From the NCBI GenBank assembly GCA_021521415.1, contig JAIQDT010007339.1:1-64000 (forward strand): 64,000 bases of DNA. Direction: 5' to 3'. The stretch is from Bidens hawaiensis. Its lineage: Eukaryota; Streptophyta; Magnoliopsida; Asterales; Asteraceae. Both the position numbers and the translations under genes were made by a program. Position 1 is the first letter of the stretch. Each line of letters starts with the position of its first letter. Under the pieces are notes generated by a model. The model was not told the DNA's origin, did no database searches, and saw only the letters and a list, made by a program, of their open reading frames with translations. Positions 21,588 through 33,450 of this stretch are shown here, piece by piece.

Positions 21588-23444
21588 TTAATTTTTCAAG
21601 GGCTTCAGTCCCATTCCCATGGACGACTTCTGAACTAACTCTCTACTTAGGCCTTTTGTTAGCGGATCCGCAATATTATCCTTTGACTTCACGTAGTCAA
21701 CAGTGATAATTCGAGTAGATATTAGTTGTCGTACCGTATTATGTCTACGTCTAATATGTCTATTCTTACCATTATACATTGTGCTATGAGCTCTGCCAAT
21801 TGCCGATTGGCTATCACAATGTATACAGATGGTCGATGCCGGCTTAGGCCATCTTGGTATATCCTCAACAAATTGACGTAACCATTCTGCCTCTTCGCCC
21901 GCTTTATCTAGGGCGATGAATTCTGATTCTGTCGTGGATCTAGCTATAACCGTTTGTTTAGACGATTTCCACGACATAGCAGCACCTCCAAGTGTGAATA
22001 CATACCCACTTGTTGCAATGGAATCATTCGTGTCAAATATCCAATTTGCATCACAATGTCCTTCGACAACTGCAGGATATCTGTTATAATGTAACCCGTA
22101 TTCTCTAGTGTATCTTAGGTACCGAAGCAACCGAATCACACAGTTCCAATGATTTGAACTTGGGTTGCTTGTGTATCTACTTTGCTTTCTCACAGCATAT
22201 GCTAAGTCGGGTCTAGTGCAACTCATAAGATACATCAAGTTGCCAATAATTCTTGAGTATTCCAACTGGTTAACGGGTTCACCTCTATTCTTAGCTAGAT
22301 GTTGACTTGTGTAAATGGGAGTTCTAGCTACATTAGAGTCATTTGCATTAAACTTCTCAAGAATTTTGCTCACGTAATGGGATTGACTTAAAACAAGTCC
22401 ATCTTGGGTTCGTGTGATTTTAACTCCCAAAATCACATCCGCAAAACCCATGTCCTTCATGTCAAATCTTTCTATTAACATGTTCTTAGTGGATGTTATG
22501 ATTTTGTCATCACTTCCAGCAATGAGCATATCATCTACGTATAGACACAAAATGACATATCCATCGGATGTGTCCTTCACGTATACACTTTTGTCACATT
22601 CATTGATTTTGAACCCAGCATCAAGCATGACATGATCAAACTTCTGGTGCCATTGTTTAGGAGCTTGTTTCAATCCATACAAGGATTTCACAAGTTTACA
22701 CACTTTCTTTTCTTGCCCAACGGCTATGAAGCCTTCGGGTTGTTCCATGTAAATATCTTCCTCTAGATTTCCATTCAAAAAAGCCGTTTTTACATCCATT
22801 TGGTGAACTTCCAAGTTTCTAATGGCGGCAATGGCAAGCACCAACCTTATAGATGCTATTCGCATAACCGGCGAATATGTATCAAAGTAATCTAAACCTT
22901 CTCGTTGTTTATATCCTTTGATCACCAACCTTGCCTTGTACTTATCGATGGCACCATCAGCTTTCATCTTCTTCTTGAAGATCCATCGATATCCTAGTGG
23001 TTTACACCCTTGAGGAAGACCCACTAGTTCCCAAGTATGATTTTGTAAGATAGAATCTATCTCACATTTGATGGCCTCCCTCCACTTAGGTCCTTCAGCG
23101 GAGTTCGCCGCTTGTTGATACATTTGAGGTTCCTCTTCTACCATGTAGGTAAGGAAACCAGGGCCGAAGGATTTTTTAGTCCTTTGCCGTTTACTTTTTC
23201 TGATTTCAACCTCCTCTGTCTCAGATTGTTCCCGAGGTTCATCTCTAATACTCTCGTTTTGAATACTTTCCTCAACCGGTCTAGAATAGCTTGGTTTTCC
23301 TTTATCCAAACATGTGAACTTATATTCAAACCATGATGCATCCTTTGCTTCTATTATGGTGCCATTGTTTATTCCGGGATTCTTGGAATCACGACAAGAA
23401 ATCGATATGCACCACCGGGAAGGGTATATCCTATAAATACACAA
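21588..23444 (-). pseudogene. Copia reverse transcriptase and RNase H
   Basis: This 618-codon frame carries RT (about residues 130-380): [70 protein letters not shown], and the catalytic [12 protein letters not shown]. RNase H (about 470-610) shows [35 protein letters not shown] and [12 protein letters not shown]. The first ~30 codons overlap the end of the integrase frame in a different phase, so a frame change near 23390-23440 splits the polyprotein. Confidence 0.85.
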
Positions 23445-24631
23445 TCCACGGTTTTGGGTCCTATTAGTAGGCGTTTTGGTGGAGTCACCACTACCTTAGC
23501 TAGGCACCCCCACACTCGCAAGTATGTATATGGTGGTTTAATTCTCATCCATAACTCATATGGAGTTAGATCTTTCTTCTTATTCGGTATCATGTTTAAG
23601 ACATAATTAGCCGATAAGATTGCTTCCCCCCACATGTCCGGACTTACCCCAGAACTTATCATCATGGCATTTATGATTTCTTTCAAGGTCCGGTTCTTAC
23701 GTTCCGCTATGCCATTTGATTGAGGGGAGTAAGGAGGCGTGACTTCATGTATGATTCCTTCTTTTTCACACAAGTCAATAAAAGGTGAAACATGTTCACC
23801 TCCTCGGTCACTCCATACTCTTTTAATTTTTCGATTTAGTTGATTCTCAACTTCGGCTTTAAATAAGATAAACTTATCAATAGCCTCGTCCTTACTCTTA
23901 AGTAAGTAAACATAGCAATATCTTGTACTATCATCGATGAACGTGATGAAGTACTTGTTCCCACCACGAGTAGGAATTGCTTTTAGATTACACACATCAG
24001 TGTGAATCATCTCGAGGAGTTCGGTAAATCGTTCAATCTCTTTGAATGACGATCTTGTTTGTTTTGCTTCGACGCAAGTTTCACATTTATTATTTGAGTC
24101 GATATCGAATGTTGGTATGCATTTAAGTTTAATCAAACGTCGAATGGAATTAAAATTAACATGACATAGTCTACAATGCCAAACATTAGAAGACTCAAGC
24201 ATATAAGCAGAACTAGTAGCATTCTCATTCATTTTGTTAAACACGGTTACATTCAACTTGAACATACCATTAAGGGCATAGCCCTTACCAACATACACAC
24301 CATTTTTGGTCAACACGACCTTATCAGACTCAATCACCATTTTGAACCCAAACTTGTTCAACTGCCACCTCGACACATGATTCTTACGAATTTCGGGAAC
24401 ATACAACACATTTGACAAAGTGAGTTCCTTTCCCGAAGTCATCTTCAAAATCACATTCCCCTCACCTTTGACTTCGGCCGTAGCGGAGTTTCCCATAAAC
24501 ACCTTTTCTCCATTAGTCACCTCTTTGAAAATGCTAAAGAGACTTTTGTCAAAACACACCTGACGGGTAGCCCCCGTATCGACCCACCAATCTTTGTTAT
24601 TTTGCCCAACCAAGTTAACTTTGGTGACCAT
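23369..24631 (-). pseudogene. Copia protease and integrase
   Basis: This 420-codon frame has the protease active site WWVDTGATRQVC (about residues 15-26). The GAG-pre-integrase/zinc-binding region is VWHCRLCHVNFNSIRRL ... CETCVEAKQTRSSF. The integrase core is MIHTDVCNLK, WSDRGGEHVS and TPPYSPQSNGIAERKNRTLK, giving the D-D-E triad. It ends prematurely at the LPGGAYRF region where the frame changes. It is also out of phase with gag near 24520-24630. Confidence 0.85.
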
Positions 24632-24972
24632 AATGAGAGGTCCGTGACCACCGCAACAAGGTTCTCAACCTCACGAACCATGTTAACTTGTCGAGCATTT
24701 TCTTTCTTTGGAAGCTTGCACTCATTGGCTATATGGCCTTGCTTTCCACAATTATAACAAGTTCCTTGGAACTTCTTTTTCTTCCCAACTCCCCCCTTAG
24801 GACCAAGGTTGAAGCCTTTCCCATGATTTTTCTTTCCACCATTTTTACCCTTTGAAGATTGGCCATGTTCAACAACATTAGCCTTTGTTGTTCCGGGAGC
24901 GTCAATTCTTTTTAGTGCAATTTTGTTATCTTCTTCAATACGAAGACGAACAACAAGATCTTCAATGGTCAT
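24517..24972 (-). pseudogene. Copia gag C-terminus with zinc knuckle
   Basis: This 151-codon frame holds the end of the gag helical domain (TIEDLVVRLRIEEDN), a lysine/glycine-rich stretch and one CCHC knuckle, CYNCGKQGHIANEC. It is in the same frame as the N-terminal gag piece, separated by a single stop codon near 24985, and loses frame before the protease. Confidence 0.85.
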
Positions 24973-24987
24973 CTCCTTTCGCTTATG

Positions 24988-25593
24988 CTAGAGATATTTC
25001 TTGAAATCGACCCAACTTGGTGGTAGCTTTTCAATAATACAAGCAACTTGGAATGTCTCACTAAGCGACATCCCTTTCGCATGAATATCATGAAGAATAA
25101 CTTGCAAATCTTGGACTTGACTCATAACAGTTTTTGAGTCTAACATTTTAAAGTCCAAGAACTTAGCCACCACGAATTTCTTAGTACCGACATATTTGGT
25201 TTTGTATTTGCGGTCCAACGACTCCCATAATTCTTTGGCATTCTTGGCCTTACAATACACGTTATAAAGTGCATCAACCATGCCATTCAAGACATAGTTC
25301 TGGCACAAGAAATCCGAATGATTCCAAGCGTGAACCGCGCTCACCGACAGCGCATCCGTTGCCCCTTCATCAACTTGGGGAATGGTGTCAGTCAAGAACC
25401 TCGCAAGGTTCAAAGTGGTCAAATAAAAGAACATCTTTTGTTGCCACCATTTGAAATTCACACCGGTGAAGTTTTCCGGTTTCTCAGCATGAGACGTTAT
25501 AGCAGCAGGCAGCGGAGCGACCAAACCGGTTGTGACAGCAACATTGGTAGTCACGATGGCAGAACCGGCAGCACTCATGGGCTGGGATTCCAT
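24988..25593 (-). pseudogene. Copia gag N-terminus (UBN2-type)
   Basis: The initiator ATG is best placed at 25593 (MESQPMSAAG). The UBN2/retrotran_gag-type fold shows FTGVNFKWWQQKMFFYLTTL, AKELWESLDRKYKTKYVGTK and KMLDSKTVMSQVQDLQVILH, ending LPPSWVDFKKYL then a TAG stop. The continuation at 24972 shows this is a nonsense mutation and not a natural end. Confidence 0.8.
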
Positions 25594-25639
25594 TCTGAAA
25601 CGAAAATACAAGAATAATAATAAGTAATCTGTTTAATTT

Positions 25640-26330
25640 TGTTGGAATTCTTGTATTAATAATAAGCAGAAATAAAGAAACAATCGAAGTAGTAAACTGG
25701 GCTTGTGTTTAACACATTTCCCTTCAACAGATTCTCGGTCTATTCTCAGGGTACTCCGGTTCAAAACAGAATCGGTGCTCTGCCGGACTCTGACACTTGC
25801 CTGAAACGAAATTGGAAATAACACTGTTGCAATAGGAAGAAGATGAAGTGTGTTTGTTTGGTGTGTCTAAACTGTAGAGTAAGGTACTGGTTATATAGGC
25901 ATAGTATTATAATCAACATGATAATGACCATTAAATAATAATAATATCACATAATGGCCCATTAGTGCAGATTACAAAACTGAAAGACAATAATCATTTT
26001 CTTAATGATTATTAATTGTATTGACCAAACCAGCTTTTGAATTTCAAAAACAAATTCAAAAAATCGTCTCACACTGGCTCGGGTTTTCTTAGTTGCATTC
26101 GTGTCTGCGGGACGTGTGGGCACGCACGAGTTCGATGGATTTCTAGGCCAGAAACCCAAATTTGCAGCCCCCTCCCCTGCGCGCGCGTAGAACTTGTGGT
26201 AAAACATGTCACAATGAATTCAAATGGGTGTAAGGGCTCTACCTTATAAACCATTCATTAATTTGTTTCCAATCCGATGTGGGACAAACATTTACCACTT
26301 CCACCATTCACACACTTAAAACTTCCAACA
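25640..26330 (-). repeat. 5' LTR of the Tork-like element
   Basis: The 691-bp LTR matches the 3' LTR along its length with scattered substitutions and small indels. The right flank begins with the TTTTT target duplication. Confidence 0.9.
25891..25900 (-). promoter_or_regulatory. Candidate TATA box in the Tork-like 5' LTR
   Basis: On the minus strand the sequence is GCCTATATAACCAGTACC. The identical TATA core is kept at 20561-20570 in the other LTR. It lies about 430 bp into the LTR. Confidence 0.45.
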
Positions 26331-26456
26331 TTTTTTGCTTTGTATAAGTCATAATGAAACAAGATTAAGAAATAGAACTATAGAAGCGTACTTGACATTC
26401 GACTAATTGTTATAGTTTTTATGCATATTTAAATTCTAATTGATATTATGAACATA

Positions 26457-27456
26457 CTAGCATAAGTGCCCGCGCGTTGCCGCGGGTTTATTAAAATTAT
26501 CCCATCATATTGGTTTGTAGTGTTTGATATGGTGTGTAATGGTTTATTAGTGCGAACATGATGAACTAAATATTATGGATGAATGTAATGAGAAGAAAGG
26601 TGATATTGTGGTGAAGGTTGGTTGGAACAAACTTGTTTGGTATATGGATAGATATTCCGTATTTTATGAAGGTGAATACGTAGTACAGCGGCCCAATCTT
26701 TTTTGCATTTTTCATTAAATTGATTGTTGTTGCTATCGTATTTAGAACCATTACACCGATGTGATGTAGTGCAACATTCTATGACAATATGTTTGTATCG
26801 TAACGCTATGGAAGGTTGGTGATATAAATTTGCCTTTTGATATCATATTTTTCATTTTGTTAACCATGGAATGTTATAGAACATTGTCGAAAATAACCTG
26901 TTATCCGGATTTGAGTGGTAATTGTAATAAGAAAACATTCCACAAATGTAAAAAGGTGATTAGGTAATTGATTTTTCTTCATTCAATATTAGGTAGAAAA
27001 ATGATTTAAATGTTGACACTTAAGAAATTATAAGAGCTTATTCTAACGCATATTATACAATTGTCATGGTGAAGTAGATACTAAACATTAATAATTCCGT
27101 AATTATCTCAAAAGCGGATCTGTTGGTCTCGTAAGCTTGGTAAACCTGGATGACGGTGTCCAAATTGGTTACCCACCATGCATCATTCCAGTCGTTGTCG
27201 TTAGTTGGGTAGACCGGTATGATGGTTAGGAGTGCGGGTGATGCATCAATACATGCAATGTTATTTTCTTATTCTTTAGTTGTGTTACTGGTGGATGTGG
27301 GTGTTGCTGAGAACCAACACTATCATTTTTGTTAATAAAAACAAGCTATATAATTTGTAGTTAAATCATATGAGTAGTGAAATATGTTGTGGTTGTACAA
27401 GGGTTCAGTCCTTTCTGCCGTGTTGTTGTTGAATCCTTTGTTGAAGCAGAACCCGT
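26457..27456 (-). mobile_element. Helitron 3' terminus (minus strand) with presumed body
   Basis: On the minus strand the hairpin CCCGCGGCAACGCGCGGG (26469-26486) is followed by CACTTATG and CTAG ending at 26457, then T. The body is assumed to extend right into 26490-27456, which has no recognisable coding frame. No 5' TC end was placed, so the right border is a placeholder set by the next element. Confidence 0.5.
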
Positions 27457-27861
27457 TGTAAGTCCCAAATCTGGATCACTACAATATGATATCAACCCAA
27501 ACACGATGTTAGTGCGGAATCCTAACAACGTGATGATTCAATAACGATAAATACGAACAACATGAATATAATGAACACGATGTAATACTCCAAATGCACA
27601 CGATTATATTATTAAATCGTCTAGTACATGAGATTACACAAAACAGTATTGCTCTCTAGATGGTGGCTATGAAAGTGTTTAATCTGAACAACCAAAACTA
27701 AACCCTATACATGTTATCTATATATAGGAGAACCAAAATACTAGCCCAACCATAGCCCAAAGCCCACCGAGATCCATAAGGATCTTGGTTTACATTCATA
27801 GCCCAATACGAAACCCAATAAACATATAACTAAGTACAAACCACCAAATATGGACCCAACA
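27457..27861 (-). repeat. 3' LTR of the outer Sirevirus
   Basis: On the minus strand it begins TGTTGGGTCCATA and follows the purine-rich AAGGGGGAGAT (27862-27872), which is the polypurine tract. A TATA-like CTATATATAG lies near 27718-27728. Confidence 0.75.
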
Positions 27862-28540
27862 ATCTCCCCCTTGGTTTGTAGCTTTGTTCTTGTTTATTTC
27901 ACTTCAAACTAGTACTTCAACTCGTCCTCGTTCATTTCACTTAAGTCTTGATCATGTTGTGGCCCTTTGATATGCGACAGTCTAACCAATTTTACGGCCC
28001 AACAATCTTGCCCTTAGACTGATGCTTTCAAGATCTTCAGAATCTTTACTAGAACAGAATCAGCAACTTCAGTGATCAGCAACTTCAGCATCTGCATCCA
28101 ATAATCTATCATCTCCCCCTTTTTGACAGCATCATCCAATTTGAATCTCAGATACTTCATATGCTTCCATTGCAAGAAATCAGTCTTGAAAGAACAATCA
28201 ACTTTGATAGAAAGATCAACCAAAGTATTTTGAAAACAATTAAATAAAACAAAATAAAACAGACATATTTTTTGTAATTTTTATGTTTCCTCCCACCCCC
28301 CCCCCCCCCCTTTTGATTTTCTTGAAAAGACTTGAGATGAGATCATACCAGCTAAACCAAATATAACACATTCTTAACACATTTGTTTCGACAAGAGTAA
28401 TCAAGAAGTAAAGAATAAAATAAATGAACTTAAATAAAACTAAAAACAATAGATAAAGCAAATTTAATCACTTGGTCTCTTGTAATTTGCTATAAATTGG
28501 GATCAAATTTCTGTTTTTTGGTAAAAATGCCGCCTTTATG
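27862..28540 (-). other. 3' noncoding region of the outer Sirevirus, distal part
   Basis: This stretch lies between the 3' LTR and the conserved noncoding block. It has a homopolymer of C (about 28297-28311) and no recognisable protein; the 69- and 73-codon frames here lack family features. Confidence 0.4.
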
Positions 28541-29718
28541 AAAAGATCCGAACATGGAATCATATTGTTTAAGGTGCTGTCACAAGGATTCATGTTCAGC
28601 GTTATTATGACATAAAGAGACAGGTTGATAGCAGGTATAATGAACTTAGCATGATTTTCATTGCATCAATGATATGAATTAGGTTCAGTTCGGCATAAAG
28701 CTTAGATGGACATCACTCATGAACCTGTGATGCCTCCTATCTCTTCCCAAAGCGTATTTTGCTTTCCCCAGATCACCCCAATTTGACTCCAACCCCCTAG
28801 TGCTTGATCAAAAGATTTTATATAAAAGAAAGCTTAGGCTTTAAGGTTGAACGTTGGACTTAGTGCTAGTAAACTGACAAGCCATTCATTCGAGACATGA
28901 CAGGACTTACTTGTGTGCCCCATCTCTGTAGTTCTAGTTTGACCCTTTAAGCCTTGAAATACGAATTTTTTATTTTTGCTTCACAATAATCCTTTTTTTT
29001 TCATTTTTTATTTTTTATTTTTCTCTCTTTTTGTTTTTCTCCCTTTTTTTTATATAACTTGAGCAAAAACTTAGAAACATAATATTTTTGGTGATCAAGA
29101 CACTAACGGGCTCGTGTATGACTGGGTAGTTGCTTTTCTGCCTATCATTCGGAGAGATGTATATGGAGACATGCACGTGTCTTCAAAATGACTCTCCACA
29201 ATAAGTTGAATATTTAGTTTATATCAAATCAACTTTTACGCATAATGGAAAGCTACCATATAAATCAATGACTGTTCTAGAGCCTTTTAAGCTTAATAAC
29301 TTCACCCGTTATGCACACAGAAACAATTTATCTATTTTCCAAAGGTTGGATCAATTTTCATTTGAAAATATTTTGATGCTTCTAAAAAGCTGTTAACTGA
29401 ATAATAATATCACTTCCCATAGAATTTACAGAAGACAGACATGTTAAGAACTCAGTTACCCCGGTCACTCTTCAGTTTTCAGGTAAATGGCTATCCTGTA
29501 TGATCACTAATGGTTAACAGGACCAAAACACATATGAGAATACGTGTCCCTCCAACTTGGAATTACCGACATAATTTTAAGTGAAAGAATTCAAAACACA
29601 TCACAATCGCCCCAGATGCTTTCAGTCTTTAGATGAATGGCTATCCTATGAATCTACAAGTATATCACTGGACCAAACATATGCAAGTATATGTTTTTCA
29701 AACTTTAGCAACCGACAT
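28541..29718 (-). other. Conserved noncoding block of the outer Sirevirus
   Basis: The block matches 34090-35270 of the inner element in order: GATCCGAACA, GACATA(A/T)AGAGACAGGTTG, GATGCCTCCTATCT, CAAAGCGTATTT(T)G, GACTGGGTA...CTTTTCTGCCTATCATTCGG, AATGGCTATCCT and CCGACAT(AATTTTAAG). Two or three internal repeats of about 130-150 bp carry the AATGGCTATCC and CCGACATAATTTTAAG words. It has no coding capacity. Confidence 0.65.
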
Positions 29719-30185
29719 TGTAGGTTCCCCGGACGGATCACACAAGATATCCCGATATACACAGGTGCGGAATCCCTGTGTAGATCGTTACGGACGTAGA
29801 ATATAAGCTTACGAACACACGAACACGATACAAACCAAACTCACGTTATATTGATAACTCGAACCGTGTTACTTACAGACTCACGTCAATAGACTCACGT
29901 AAACTGAACTCGATCAACCAAAACTCTCTAACTGACCAACTATTGATTAACCTTAAACAGTAAACTACTTAAATACACGACAACTTCGCCTCAGGCGAAG
30001 TTGTCCTTAACTTCGCTCGTTCAACAAGTTCGCCTAGGCGAACTTGTCAACAACTTCGCTTGGTTAACAAGTTCGCCTAAGCGAACTTGTCAACAACTTC
30101 GCTTTTACAAACAATTACATAAACAATATTACAGACTCGATTACAGACTTTAGACATATGAACTACTGACATCTATGCACCAACA
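29719..30185 (-). repeat. 3' LTR of the young Sirevirus
   Basis: On the minus strand it begins TGTTGGTGCATAG and ends GGGGAACCTACA. It contains palindromic blocks at about 29985-30112. A TATA-like TATTTAAG on the minus strand is near 29970. Confidence 0.92.
29982..30112. repeat. GCGAAGTT/GCGAACTT palindrome cluster in the 3' LTR
   Basis: Three hairpin-forming palindromes occur in about 130 bp: CAACTTCGCCTCAGGCGAAG with TTG, ACAAGTTCGCCTAGGCGAAC with TTGT, and ACAAGTTCGCCTAAGCGAAC with TTGT. Single CAACTTCGCT half-sites lie between them. Confidence 0.9.
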
Positions 30186-30200
30186 GACTCCCCCTTGGCA
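30186..30200 (-). other. Polypurine tract of the young Sirevirus
   Basis: On the minus strand CCAAGGGGGAGTC lies immediately before TGTTGGTGC. Confidence 0.75.
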
Positions 30201-30249
30201 GTAGCTTCATATCTTGATCTTTCATCTCTTGTCTTGTAATCCTGTATCT

Positions 30250-33081
30250 TCATGCGTGCACTCCTTCTCTAACACACACCGTGACTACTCGCTGATATTT
30301 CCTTGCTTCATCCTTCCAAGCAGGAATGTAGAATATCTTCTTTTCGTTCAACGCTTGCAAATCAGCTTTCGATAAGTTAACAAGATGCATCGGGTCATAC
30401 ACCCTCAGCACTTCTTGTTCATCTTCGTCTTCCATCACGGCTTCAGCAGTCTGGCAATCAACGTACCACCATTTCAGATTCTTCAACACATCTTGAGGCA
30501 TATTCTTCATTGGAACCTCTTTGATGCATCGGATCGGCTTGTACTTCATCACCATCCATGGCTTGCCATCTGCTCTCAATCCCCTCTCTGTATCCTCCAC
30601 GAGCTTTCCCTTCTGTGGCTTTAATAGTTCAAACTTCTTTTCTTTTATGCCTTCTTTCCACACAATCTTCTCAATCATTCTTGCCATATTATTGTCACTT
30701 CTATTTATCAGGCCCAACCTGGCCAAATCTTTCACCTCACATTCCGGCAACGTATTGAGAGATCTCAACATTCTCTTGAAGTATTGAATGCCATCATAAC
30801 GCTTCACCACAAACAACTTGATCTGTTCATCATAAATCCAACAGATGATTCCCTTCTTCGACTCAGCATAGCCTTTGATGTTATAACTCTTCTTGAACAT
30901 GGCTGGAACAGCAGGCTTCTTGGTCTTAATGAACCAATGAGCACAGCCTTCCTTCCACCTAGGCTGATCCTCCCACTCAGTCTCATCCATCTCAGCACTC
31001 ACGTCGGCTTTCTCAACCTCAGGGATCTCGTGTTCAACGTTTTCTTCTACTATCTCCCCCTCTTCTATTCCATCTTCAATCTCAATCTGCTCACCGATCT
31101 TCTCAATCATATCACTCGGCAGCACATCTTCATCAAACAGTACCTCATCACTGAACATGTCATCATCAAGCTCTTTTAACGCATCAATCACGTCATCCTC
31201 AACTAACACCACATCATCACCAGAACCACCAGCCACGTCGGTAGACTCCCCCTCAGCTGTGGAAGTACCAAGAGCTTCAGAAGTTCTTGGCAGCTCACCA
31301 CCTGCATCTTTCGATGCATTGGGATCATCGTCTCGGTCGTTTCTCTTCTTCGTTCTGAGCTCGTCGCCCTTACAGCTCATCTCCCCCTGAGATGCCAAGA
31401 ACTCCTTCAAGGCATCTATAATCTTCCCGTGCTCAACCAGGAGGGATGCCTGTAGTTGATTTGCTTCCACTAGGCTTTGAATAGTCTTCGACTGTTCTGC
31501 CACGATCCGCTCTAGGGAAGCTATTCTTTCTGAATCTGACATTGGCGAAGGCGAGACTCCAGAAGCAGGCGTAACCGCAGGTGGTACCATACCTGATAAC
31601 CCTGCAGCAGTGACGACCGTTGACTCTATAAATCGAGCAACTACCACCGATTGAGTAATCATTGGAGGTGGTAGTGACACGATCTCCGGAGTTGACGTCT
31701 GGATGGTAGTGGTGGATGGAATGCCAGTCGTTGATGTAGCCACCACGGGAACATCCGCAACGCTTGTACTTGTCACCTGTACAGAAGAAGGAACAATGGA
31801 CATACCAGACAGTGCGGCCGGAGCAAATCGTACAGTCCTTGAAGTCTCTCCAGCTCCCATGCCAGCACCTGTCCTCTCCCGTCTTGATCTTCTAATCAGC
31901 TTATGTATGTCTTCTTCTTCTTCCGACTCATCATCATCCTCCGTTCTCTTCCTCTTCCCAATCGTTCTTTCTCGAGGCACCATCAACCGTCTCCCCTCAT
32001 TCATAATCTCATCCAGATCGGAGTCAGCCATCGACGTAGCTGCTCTAGTCATACTCACACCCGAACCCTGTGCAGCTGAGACTTGCACCTCTTCAACTTG
32101 ATCCATGTCAAAGTATCCTTGACCTCCAAAAACAGCGTCAAGGTCTATATCCTCAGCAGTCGATGCAACAGGCACAGCAGGAGCAGGAACAGCTTGAGTT
32201 GCTCTTGCCTGTTGCGGTTGAGGATCTCTGAACTCGTCCCCACCAGCAGGAACATACTCTGGGTTAATTAAAAACCCAAATAGAGGAGTATGCCTGGGAC
32301 GTCGTTCAGGATTGCTCCTCGCACTTGACGTGCGGCATTGAGCAAAGATACGTTTGCTCACTGATTCGACGTATCTGATCGGGCGTCTCTGAGGTAGACT
32401 CGGAGCGACATGGTTCAATATCATCTGTAAAAAACGTGGGTACATGATGAACCGCTCCCGAGACATCGCCCGTCTTTGTCTATCAAGCTCGTAAAAGACC
32501 ATTTGACTGAAACTATAACGCTTGTTATAGGTCAGTGCAGTCATGGCAGACTTCATGGTCGCACCCATACCGTCTGTGCCCGCCTTCCTCCCCGACATGC
32601 ACACGATCATAACGTGCATGAGGAAGCGCCACTGATCTAGAAGGAAACCCTTCCTCCTCTGGGTATCTCCTAATGGACCAGAGTAGCCCATTCGAAGAAA
32701 TGCTCCATCACGAAAAGGAGCTACGAACTCAGTTGGATCGTCTCGAGTCTCGTCTCCGAACCGTAGCGCCACCCGGATCTGTTCAGAGTTGAACTGAACC
32801 TGTTGATTGTTCACCGTAGCTCTCATCACCTGGGGCTCAACACGGCAATCATATTCTACCGTCTCCCAGAAGTTTTCGATGTTCGGTAGAGATATCGGCA
32901 GTGTGTTTGTGATCGCATGAAAGATCCTCGAGCGCAGGAGGAAAGTGATAATCTCGCGGTAGTCGTCCACACCGCTCGCCTCCGGGTCAAGAGTGATGTA
33001 CATATTGTGACCCGGGAAAAACTGTCTCTGATTGTCACCATCATCGCCTCCTGCACCACCAGCACCCGCTATCGCAGCCAT
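30250..33081 (-). CDS. Sirevirus third ORF, 943 codons, function unknown
   Basis: A clean frame starts with ATG at 33081. The N-terminal region (about residues 25-260) is globular (VNNQQVQFNSEQIRVALRFG, QWRFLMHVMIVCMSGRKAG). I recall similar segments in plant transposon-associated proteins that read as a fold with no catalytic motif. The middle is Ser/Thr/Pro- and Val-rich with a basic patch GKRKR and acidic runs. Residues about 540-590 form a likely coiled coil (SERIASLERIVAEQSKTIQS...). An acidic stretch follows (about 640-720), then a second globular C-terminal region with WWYVDCQTAEAV. No signal peptide or membrane segment is visible, so the usual 'env-like' label is not supported. It sits in the place of the Sirevirus 3' ORF. 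An accessory nucleic-acid or particle role is inference. Confidence 0.8.
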   Translation of the reverse strand: MAAIAGAGGAGGDDGDNQRQFFPGHNMYITLDPEASGVDDYREIITFLLRSRIFHAITNTLPISLPNIENFWETVEYDCRVEPQVMRATVNNQQVQFNSEQIRVALRFGDETRDDPTEFVAPFRDGAFLRMGYSGPLGDTQRRKGFLLDQWRFLMHVMIVCMSGRKAGTDGMGATMKSAMTALTYNKRYSFSQMVFYELDRQRRAMSRERFIMYPRFLQMILNHVAPSLPQRRPIRYVESVSKRIFAQCRTSSARSNPERRPRHTPLFGFLINPEYVPAGGDEFRDPQPQQARATQAVPAPAVPVASTAEDIDLDAVFGGQGYFDMDQVEEVQVSAAQGSGVSMTRAATSMADSDLDEIMNEGRRLMVPRERTIGKRKRTEDDDESEEEEDIHKLIRRSRRERTGAGMGAGETSRTVRFAPAALSGMSIVPSSVQVTSTSVADVPVVATSTTGIPSTTTIQTSTPEIVSLPPPMITQSVVVARFIESTVVTAAGLSGMVPPAVTPASGVSPSPMSDSERIASLERIVAEQSKTIQSLVEANQLQASLLVEHGKIIDALKEFLASQGEMSCKGDELRTKKRNDRDDDPNASKDAGGELPRTSEALGTSTAEGESTDVAGGSGDDVVLVEDDVIDALKELDDDMFSDEVLFDEDVLPSDMIEKIGEQIEIEDGIEEGEIVEENVEHEIPEVEKADVSAEMDETEWEDQPRWKEGCAHWFIKTKKPAVPAMFKKSYNIKGYAESKKGIICWIYDEQIKLFVVKRYDGIQYFKRMLRSLNTLPECEVKDLARLGLINRSDNNMARMIEKIVWKEGIKEKKFELLKPQKGKLVEDTERGLRADGKPWMVMKYKPIRCIKEVPMKNMPQDVLKNLKWWYVDCQTAEAVMEDEDEQEVLRVYDPMHLVNLSKADLQALNEKKIFYIPAWKDEARKYQRVVTVCVREGVHA

Positions 33082-33119
33082 ATCTGCAACAAACTAACCA
33101 AGTTAGAACGACACAAAGA

Positions 33120-33450
33120 CATAGCACAAGTTCGCTTTGTTACCATGAGCGAAGTAGTGATAAACTCTGTATAGGCGAAGTTAAAGATGAGGCGAAGTTG
33201 GGAACAACTTCGCTTCAGCGTTAAGTTCGTCTAATTAAGATTAAGTAAAAATGATCTAGGCGAAGTTAAAGTTAACTTCGCTTTATCACAACATCGCCTC
33301 AGGCGAATTTAAGTTCTGAGCGAAGTTACGGATAACTTCGCCTCAGGCGAACTTAAGCTTCGGGCGAAGTTACGGATAACTTCGCCTCAGGCGAACTTAA
33401 GCTCCAGGCGAAGTTACGGATAACTTCGCCTAAACCCTAACTTCGCCTGA
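33120..33450. repeat. GCGAAGTT motif array upstream of ORF3
   Basis: About fifteen copies of AACTTCGCC / GGCGAAGTT / GGCGAACTT lie within about 330 bp just 5' (minus strand) of the ORF3 start. They include a roughly 49-bp tandem unit: GGCGAAGTTACGGATAACTT then CGCCTCAGGCGAACTTAAGC, repeated near 33310-33430. Confidence 0.9.

Larger units (their letters stand above)
20311..26330 (-). mobile_element. Ty1/copia retrotransposon (Tork-like), full length but mutated
   Basis: It has two LTRs (20311-21010 and 25640-26330), each bounded by TGTTGGAA...TTCCAACA, and a 5-bp target duplication TTTTT on both sides (20306-20310, 26331-26335). Between them on the minus strand lie gag, protease-integrase and RT-RNase H, the Ty1/copia order. 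LTR ends differ by roughly 15 positions in the first 200 bases, so it is not recent. gag carries a nonsense codon and the polyprotein two frame changes. No standard tRNA-Met PBS is seen beside the 5' LTR. The Tork assignment rests on gag and RT resemblance from memory. Confidence 0.88.

Noticed and set aside
30250..33081. Calling the Sirevirus ORF3 an envelope gene
   Set aside because: No signal peptide, membrane segment or glycoprotein-like cysteine pattern is visible; position alone is not enough.
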